Shown: one piece after another, positions 1-4,722 of the stretch
Layout of the letters: every line of letters begins with the position of its first letter
How positions within the stretch are numbered: the first letter of the stretch is position 1
Assembly: GCA_902496375.1 (NCBI GenBank)
Contig: CABVAS010000101.1
Location: 1-6,215, forward strand
From: an uncultured Collinsella sp.
GTDB taxonomy: Bacteria; Actinomycetota; Coriobacteriia; Coriobacteriales; Coriobacteriaceae
Length of the DNA stretch: 6,215 bases
Reading direction: 5' to 3'
The notes under the pieces: generated by a model
The model's database searches: none
Told to the model about the DNA's origin: nothing
What the model saw: the letters and a program-made list of their open reading frames with translations, nothing else
Program-made: the position numbers and the translations under genes

Positions 1-70
1 AGCACTTAATGTGCTTTCCGTCTTGCGCAGGACTGTAGAGCAGCAAACTTAACCCGCCCCGGCCCCCGAT

Positions 71-109
71 GGCCCCAGACCGGCGGGATAGACCGGTTCA
101 GATGGGGCT
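71..109 (+). terminator. Long GC-rich hairpin, possible terminator of an upstream gene or structured leader
   Basis: GCCCCA (72-77) can pair with TGGGGC (103-108), and a wobble pair 71/109 extends this. Inside, GACCGG (78-83) can pair with CCGGTT (93-98), leaving a 9-base loop and a 4-base bulge (99-102). About 12 base pairs are followed only by a short T run (109-111) and then GATG, so this is weak as a Rho-independent terminator. It could equally be a structured RNA element or fold in competition with CCCGCC (53-58) / GGCGGG (82-87). The pairing is seen in the sequence; the function is inferred. Confidence 0.3.
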
Positions 110-121
110 TTGATGCATGGG

Positions 122-150
122 TGGTCTGTTGTTGTGCAAATGGGTATCAT
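122..150 (+). promoter_or_regulatory. Candidate sigma-70-type promoter for the cluster
   Basis: TATCAT at 145-150 matches the -10 consensus at five of six bases and sits in the least GC-rich part of the leader. The best -35 counterpart at normal spacing, around 122-128 (GTGGTCT), matches poorly. Transcription would begin near 157, giving a leader of about 110 bases. No other -10/-35 pair with good spacing stood out. The call rests almost entirely on the -10 hexamer. Confidence 0.25.
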
Positions 151-161
151 ACTGTGGTTAT

Positions 162-181
162 TGCATCGACTCTGCGATGCA
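162..181. promoter_or_regulatory. Perfect 7-bp inverted repeat in the RNase J leader
   Basis: TGCATCG (162-168) and CGATGCA (175-181) are exact reverse complements around a 6-base loop (ACTCTG). The element lies just downstream of the candidate -10 hexamer at 145-150. It could be an operator palindrome overlapping the transcription start, or a stem-loop close to the 5' end of the mRNA. A 5'-terminal stem-loop would be relevant because the encoded RNase J is a 5'-end-dependent nuclease of a kind hindered by structured ends. The symmetry is seen directly; the role is inferred. Confidence 0.4.
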
Positions 182-240
182 TTGTTGTACGTTCCCGGCG
201 GTCGGTTTGCCAGAAGCGCCCCGTCGGTTGTTCCAGACCC

Positions 241-258
241 GTTTCGAAGAAAGGAAAC
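241..258 (+). promoter_or_regulatory. RNase J ribosome binding site within a small hairpin
   Basis: AGAAAGGA (248-255) is complementary to the 3' end of 16S rRNA over eight bases, but it lies 14 bases before the ATG at 270, which is longer than usual. GTTTC (241-245) can pair with GAAAC (254-258), with an 8-base loop, placing part of the binding site in a stem and the rest in the loop. The downstream genes of the cluster have GGAGG at five to six bases. The first gene may therefore be initiated less efficiently or be regulated at translation. The stem is only 5 bp and mostly A-T, so it would be weak. Confidence 0.4.
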
Positions 259-269
259 CACACTAACCT

Positions 270-1940
270 ATGGCAGCTAAAAAATCATCTCCCTTGAAGA
301 TCATTCCGCTCGGCGGCCTTGACGGCATCGGCAAGAACATGACGGTCTTCGAGTGCGGCGACGACATGGTGCTCGTCGACGCCGGTCTCATGTTCCCGGA
401 TGACTCCCAGCCTGGTATCGATCTGGTGCTTCCCGACTACACCTATGTTCTGGAGAACGAGGAGAAGCTCCGCGGTATCGTCGTCACCCACGGCCACGAG
501 GACCACACCGGTTCGCTTCCGTACCTGCTGCAGGACCTCAACAATAAGGTGCCCATCTTCTCGAGCAAGCTGACGCTTGGCTTTATCGAGGGCAAGCTTT
601 CTGAGTTCCGCATCCGCGCGCCCAGGTTCCGCGAGGTTAAGGGCGGCAGCCATGTCAACCTTGGCGGCATCTCGCTCGACTTCTTCTCGATGACGCACTC
701 CATCCCCGGCGCTCTGGGTGTGTTCATTCGCACCAATCAGGGCACCGTTATGCACACCGGCGACTTTAAGCTCGACCAGACGCCCATCGATGGTGTCACG
801 CCCGACTATGCCGCTATCAGCCGCTTTGCCAAGCAGGGCATCGACCTGCTGCTGTCCGACTCCACCAACGCCACGGTTCCCGGCTTTACTAAGTCCGAGG
901 CCGAGGTTGGTCCCAACCTGCTGCACGCCATCAAGAACGCCCCGGGTCGCGTGTTCGTCGCGTCGTTCTCGAGCCACATTCATCGCCTGCAGCAGATCTG
1001 CGATGCCGCCCGTAAGTGCGGCCGTAAGGTCGTTGTGACCGGTCGCTCCATGCTCACGAACACCCGCGTGGCGCGTGAGCTGGGCTACCTCAACATCGAC
1101 GATGCCGATATCATCGATGCCTTCGATATCGATAACCTGCCCGACGACAAGATCGTCGTCATGTGCACCGGTTCGCAGGGCGAGCCGCTGTCGGCCCTGT
1201 CCCGCATGGCCAACGGCGAGCACAAGACGCTCTCTATCCACGAGGGCGATACCGTCATCCTCTCGGCAACTCCCGTTCCCGGCAACGAGAAGGCCGTCCA
1301 GCAGGTTGTCAACAGCCTAGCCAAGCTCGGCTGCGACGTGTGGGATAAGAACCGCGCTCTCGTTCACGTCTCCGGTCACGGTAGCCAGGAGGAACTCAAG
1401 CTCCTGATGGCCATGGCCAAGCCCACCTACTTTATGCCGGTTCACGGCGAGGCCGTGCATCTGCGTGCCCATGCCCAGCTTGCTCGTAAGATGGGCATCA
1501 AGGATGATCACATCTTTATCCTCGATAACGGCGACACGCTCGAGATGCGCGGCGGTATCGTTAAGCGCGGTACGCCCGTCGAGTCCGGCGTCGTTTACGT
1601 CGACGGCCTGCGCATCGGCGATACCGACCCCATCGTCTTGCGCGATCGTCAGAAGCTCGCCAACGACGGTATGGTTACCGCTGTTGCCATCGTCTCGCTC
1701 AAGCACAAGAAGATCGAGGCCATCGAGTTCTCGGGCCGCGGCGTCTCGTTTGCCATCGACGACCAGTTCTCCGAGGATGCCTCCGCGTCCATTATGAAGA
1801 CGATCGAGAAGGGCAAGTTCAGCTTTACGAGCAGCGGTTCCGATGCCATTCGCAAGGCCGTGCGCGACTCGCTCTCCAACTTTATCTGGAGCCGTACGCG
1901 CACTCGCCCGATGATCATCCCGGTCGTCATGGAGGTTTAG
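270..1940 (+). CDS. rnj: Ribonuclease J (metallo-beta-lactamase / beta-CASP RNase)
   Basis: Cytoplasmic RNase of the RNase J family, which degrades and matures mRNA and rRNA by 5'-to-3' exonuclease and endonuclease action and works as a dimer or tetramer. The 556 residues match the usual length. The zinc-binding HGHEDH motif is at residues 74-79; further metal ligands are H143 (THSIPGA) and D165 (HTGDFK). The beta-CASP region has the acidic residue in LSDSTNA (D197), ASFSSHIHR (231-239), GSQGEP (301-306), SGHGSQEE (368-375) and the late ligand H392 in PVHGE. The C-terminal domain, about 450-556, ends in the PVVMEV signature. No catalytic residue appears to be missing. The ATG at 270 is chosen because an in-frame TAA at 264-266 excludes earlier starts and the N-terminus (KIIPLGGLDGIGKN) fits the family. 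The next gene starts one base after the stop, implying co-transcription with ftsK. Very confident in family; whether it corresponds to J1 or J2 cannot be told. Confidence 0.97.
   Translation: MAAKKSSPLKIIPLGGLDGIGKNMTVFECGDDMVLVDAGLMFPDDSQPGIDLVLPDYTYVLENEEKLRGIVVTHGHEDHTGSLPYLLQDLNNKVPIFSSKLTLGFIEGKLSEFRIRAPRFREVKGGSHVNLGGISLDFFSMTHSIPGALGVFIRTNQGTVMHTGDFKLDQTPIDGVTPDYAAISRFAKQGIDLLLSDSTNATVPGFTKSEAEVGPNLLHAIKNAPGRVFVASFSSHIHRLQQICDAARKCGRKVVVTGRSMLTNTRVARELGYLNIDDADIIDAFDIDNLPDDKIVVMCTGSQGEPLSALSRMANGEHKTLSIHEGDTVILSATPVPGNEKAVQQVVNSLAKLGCDVWDKNRALVHVSGHGSQEELKLLMAMAKPTYFMPVHGEAVHLRAHAQLARKMGIKDDHIFILDNGDTLEMRGGIVKRGTPVESGVVYVDGLRIGDTDPIVLRDRQKLANDGMVTAVAIVSLKHKKIEAIEFSGRGVSFAIDDQFSEDASASIMKTIEKGKFSFTSSGSDAIRKAVRDSLSNFIWSRTRTRPMIIPVVMEV
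1931..1935 (+). promoter_or_regulatory. Ribosome binding site of ftsK, inside the RNase J stop region
   Basis: GGAGG lies in the last RNase J codons (ATG GAG GTT TAG) and six bases before the TTG at 1942. It decides the unusual TTG start: no ATG follows with comparable spacing, and the N-terminal sequence from TTG is a normal basic lead into the first membrane helix. The arrangement favours ribosomes that finish RNase J re-initiating on ftsK. Confidence 0.85.
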
Positions 1941-1941
1941 T

Positions 1942-4722
1942 TTGGCGCGCGGATCTGCACAAAACGCCAAAGGCAATAAGGCCAACAACCAACCGGCATC
2001 TGCTAAGGGTGCCGGTTCCCATCTGCGTGCCAATAAGGGCCACGAGGCGGACTTCGATGATTTTGAGCCCTTGGTCGAGCCCTCGGCCAACCGCGATATC
2101 GCCGGCGTGGTCATTGCCGTCTTGGCGATTGCGTCCTTTATTGCCGTGATTTCTCCGGCAACAGCGCCCGTGACGGCTGCTGTTGCCGGTTTTTACCACC
2201 TGGGCTTTGGCCTGGGCGCCTACGTGCTGCCGATCGTCATTTTGCTGTTTGCCGCCACGCTCTTTTTAGGCGAGGACTCGCCGCTCAACGCGCGCTCTGT
2301 TGCGGGCGGCGCCGTGGTCTTTATCGCCGTCGTCTCCATTCTTTCGTTGATGGTGCCAGGTACGAGCGACTCGTGCGACCTTATGTTCACGCCGCAAAAT
2401 CTGTCCGCCTCGGGTGGCTACATTGGTGCGTTTATTGCGAGTGCGCTGCAGAATGCCCTGGGTAAGCCTATCGCGATGGTGGTCCTGTTGGGCCTTGTCG
2501 TCGTGGGCCTGGTCATCATCGGCTTTTCGGTGGGCGGCGTTTTGCGCTCTGCTCGCGACCGTGCGGCTGATTTTGCCGAGCGCCGTCGTGCCGATGTTAA
2601 CGCGAGTCCGTGGGGTGACGATGAGGCCCTGTCGGTGCCCGGCGTTGCCCGTCCTCACCTGAGCATTCTTCGTCAAAAGGGCTCCGATGCTGCCGTGACC
2701 ACGGTCATGGGCAACGATGTGGACCCGGTTTTGGACGATGACGACGAGGACGAGGACCCGTTTGTCGACGTGTCCGATGCCGTGGAAGCTGAGCGCGCTA
2801 AGACGACGCTGTTGCCGCGCCGCCATGCCAAGAAGGGCAAGGCTGCGCCCAAACTCAATTCGAGTGAGCCCGACCCGTCTTGGTCCGAGAGCGAGATTGA
2901 GCTCACCGAGGGCGATGACGAGGACGACGAGGCTCCGATTGAGACCGCAAAGACAACTTTGCTGCCGCGTCGCCATGCAAAGCGCGACCAGGTAACCGGT
3001 CAGCTTTCGATGGAAGACGACCCCGATAAGATCGACGAGTCCGAGCCGCCGTTTGCCGTGAATCCTGTCTCGGCAGCACCTCAGATCCCCGACTTCTTGA
3101 AGCATCCCAAGGTTGCCGATGCGCCTGCCTTGAGTGCTGTCGAATCGGCTGCGGCTAGCGATGGGGGAGCGGACGGCGGCGCCGCAGATAACGAGGGCGA
3201 AGAAGAGGACGGCCTCAAACTTCCGCCACTTGAGATTCTGCATGCCAACCCGCAGTCGGCTTCCTCCGCGTCTTCTGACAAGGAGCTGGAACAGACTGCC
3301 GAGTCGCTTCAGTCCACCTTGCTGGAGTTTGGTCGTAGTGCCCGCGTGGTCGGCTGGATCGCCGGCCCCACGGTGACGACCTTTAAGCTGCAACCTGGCG
3401 AGGGCGAGCGCGTGAGCAAGATTTCGAGCCTCGAGGACGATATCGCGCTATCGCTTGCTGCCCAGTCCGTGCGTATCTTTGCCCCGATCCCCGGCACCTC
3501 GCTTGTGGGTATCGAGATCCCCAATCGCAAGCGCCAGAACGTCAACCTGGGCGACGTGCTTCCCTATGTGAAGGGCGGTCCGCTCGAGCTCGCCATCGGT
3601 CGAGATGCCGAGGGTACGCCGGTCGTCGCCGACCTTGCCAAGATGCCCCACCTGCTGATCGCCGGTACCACGGGTTCCGGTAAGTCGGTCATGATCAACT
3701 CCATCATCACGACCTTGCTCATGCGCGCCCTTCCCGAGGACGTTCGCCTGATCATGGTCGACCCCAAGCGCGTCGAGCTTGCGGGCTATAACGGTCTGCC
3801 GCATCTTTACGTGCCTGTAGTGACCGAGCCCAAGCAGGCCGCGAGCGCTCTGCAATGGGCCGTGTCCGAGATGGAGCGTCGCCTGAAGGTCTTCGAGCGT
3901 CTCAACGTGCGTAAGATCTCGACCTACAACGAAAAGCAGGCCGCCGGCGAGTTTGAGCATTACGATAACCCGCCGCAAAAGATGCCCTACCTGGTCATCA
4001 TCATCGACGAGCTCTCGGACCTGATGATGGTCGCCGGTAAGGATGTCGAGGCCTCGATCGTGCGTATTGCTCAGCTGGGCCGTGCCGCCGGTATCCACCT
4101 TATCGTGGCCACGCAGCGCCCGAGCTCTAACGTGGTGACGGGCCTTATCAAGGCTAACATCACCAACCGCATCGCCTTTAACGTCGCCACGGGTATCGAC
4201 TCGCGCGTCATCATTGATCAGATGGGCGCCGAAAAGCTCACTGGTTTGGGCGACATGCTGTTCTCAAAGGTCGACTGGGGCAAGCCTCGCCGTATCCAGG
4301 GCTGCTTTGTCTCGGATGACGAAATCAACGAGATTGTCGAGTTCGTCAAGTCGCAGAGCGAGCCCGACTACCACGAGGAGATCCTGTCTGCCGTGGCGCC
4401 CGCTTCCATGTCCATGGCGGGTGGCGGCGGCATTGTCCGCACCGGAGTCGCCGAGCCGCAAGACGATGATCCTCTCATTTGGGAAGCCGCCCATATTGTG
4501 GTGGAATCGCAGCTTGGCTCCACATCTGGTCTGCAACGTCGTCTGAAGGTTGGCTATGCGCGCGCCGGGCGTATTATGGACATGCTGGAAGAAAAGGGTG
4601 TCGTCGGTCCGCCCGACGGTTCCAAGCCGCGCGAGGTCCTGCTGGACGAGGAGGGGCTTGCCGCGCTGGAATCTGTCGACGCCGAGATGGCACGTGAAGA
4701 TCGTGAGTTTGGAGGATTCTGA
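1942..4722 (+). CDS. ftsK: DNA translocase FtsK/SpoIIIE
   Basis: Septum-anchored, ATP-driven double-stranded DNA pump that clears and sorts chromosome termini during division. The 926 residues comprise: a basic and acidic cytosolic N-terminus (1-50); four predicted membrane helices at about 53-71, 90-109, 119-138 and 177-199; a long disordered, acidic linker (about 205-425); the alpha domain beginning near LKLPPLEIL (425-433); and the RecA-like motor. The motor has Walker A GTTGSGKS (575-582), a Walker B strand ending in IIIDE (686-690) and the ATQRPS motif (723-728). The C-terminal winged-helix gamma domain (about 842-926), including LQRRLKVGYARAGR and GPPDGSKPREVL, is the part that reads orienting DNA sequences in characterised members. 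Starts at TTG with GGAGG six bases upstream. The stop overlaps the start of the next gene by one base. Oddities in the linker, listed separately: a duplicated AKTTLLPRRHAK peptide and an IPDFLK segment. No frameshift or missing motif. Confidence 0.97.
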   Translation: MARGSAQNAKGNKANNQPASAKGAGSHLRANKGHEADFDDFEPLVEPSANRDIAGVVIAVLAIASFIAVISPATAPVTAAVAGFYHLGFGLGAYVLPIVILLFAATLFLGEDSPLNARSVAGGAVVFIAVVSILSLMVPGTSDSCDLMFTPQNLSASGGYIGAFIASALQNALGKPIAMVVLLGLVVVGLVIIGFSVGGVLRSARDRAADFAERRRADVNASPWGDDEALSVPGVARPHLSILRQKGSDAAVTTVMGNDVDPVLDDDDEDEDPFVDVSDAVEAERAKTTLLPRRHAKKGKAAPKLNSSEPDPSWSESEIELTEGDDEDDEAPIETAKTTLLPRRHAKRDQVTGQLSMEDDPDKIDESEPPFAVNPVSAAPQIPDFLKHPKVADAPALSAVESAAASDGGADGGAADNEGEEEDGLKLPPLEILHANPQSASSASSDKELEQTAESLQSTLLEFGRSARVVGWIAGPTVTTFKLQPGEGERVSKISSLEDDIALSLAAQSVRIFAPIPGTSLVGIEIPNRKRQNVNLGDVLPYVKGGPLELAIGRDAEGTPVVADLAKMPHLLIAGTTGSGKSVMINSIITTLLMRALPEDVRLIMVDPKRVELAGYNGLPHLYVPVVTEPKQAASALQWAVSEMERRLKVFERLNVRKISTYNEKQAAGEFEHYDNPPQKMPYLVIIIDELSDLMMVAGKDVEASIVRIAQLGRAAGIHLIVATQRPSSNVVTGLIKANITNRIAFNVATGIDSRVIIDQMGAEKLTGLGDMLFSKVDWGKPRRIQGCFVSDDEINEIVEFVKSQSEPDYHEEILSAVAPASMSMAGGGGIVRTGVAEPQDDDPLIWEAAHIVVESQLGSTSGLQRRLKVGYARAGRIMDMLEEKGVVGPPDGSKPREVLLDEEGLAALESVDAEMAREDREFGGF
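2797..2982 (+). repeat. Duplicated 12-residue peptide in the FtsK linker
   Basis: AKTTLLPRRHAK occurs identically at residues 286-297 (bases 2797-2832) and 336-347 (bases 2947-2982), exactly 50 residues apart. The two 36-base copies differ at seven positions, all synonymous, while the sequence between them is unrelated and acidic. The peptide has two arginines, a histidine and two lysines, and each copy follows an Asp/Glu-rich run. The intervening divergence shows this is not a fresh DNA duplication; the peptide itself seems to be under selection. Confidence 0.9.
4711..4716 (+). promoter_or_regulatory. Ribosome binding site of the RodZ-like gene
   Basis: GGAGGA lies within the last FtsK codons (TTT GGA GGA TTC TGA), five bases before the ATG at 4722. 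Together with the TGATG stop/start overlap, this supports translational coupling and fixes the start of the third gene. Confidence 0.85.

Larger units (their letters stand above)
1..269. other. Non-coding leader upstream of the RNase J gene
   Basis: No convincing gene lies here. All forward frames entering from the left edge hit stops early (TAA at 7-9, TAG at 36-38, TAA at 50-52). The longest forward run, 16 codons ending at 50-52, has only about half G or C in third positions, unlike the strongly GC-biased genes downstream, so it is not called as the tail of an upstream gene. The stretch is less GC-biased than its neighbours around 110-190 and contains several inverted repeats, listed separately. 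It probably carries the promoter and 5' untranslated region of the cluster, and perhaps the terminator of the preceding gene. Confidence 0.7.

Noticed and set aside
1..17. AGCAC/GTGCT hairpin followed by TTT at the left edge
   Set aside because: Five base pairs and three T are too weak for a terminator call, and its upstream half may be cut by the window.
2..52. Forward frame entering from the left edge, ending at TAA 50-52, possible tail of an upstream gene
   Set aside because: Only 16 codons with roughly 50 percent G/C in third positions, unlike the neighbours; cannot be distinguished from chance.
49..261. 70-codon minus-strand frame in the leader, starting with GTG
   Set aside because: No good ribosome binding site, no recognisable domain, and it overlaps the hairpins and the RNase J ribosome binding site.
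285..1241. Long open frame on the minus strand opposite RNase J (318 codons)
   Set aside because: It lies entirely inside a canonical RNase J gene and arises from the G/C third-position bias; its product is Arg/Val/Gly-rich with no recognisable domain.
1806..1813. GAGAAGGG, matching the B. subtilis SpoIIIE recognition sequence
   Set aside because: A single copy inside conserved RNase J codons (Glu-Lys-Gly); skew across a whole chromosome would be needed to give it meaning.
2266..3393. 375-codon minus-strand frame opposite FtsK
   Set aside because: Antisense shadow of the ftsK coding sequence; composition reflects complemented GC-rich codons and no family motif is visible.
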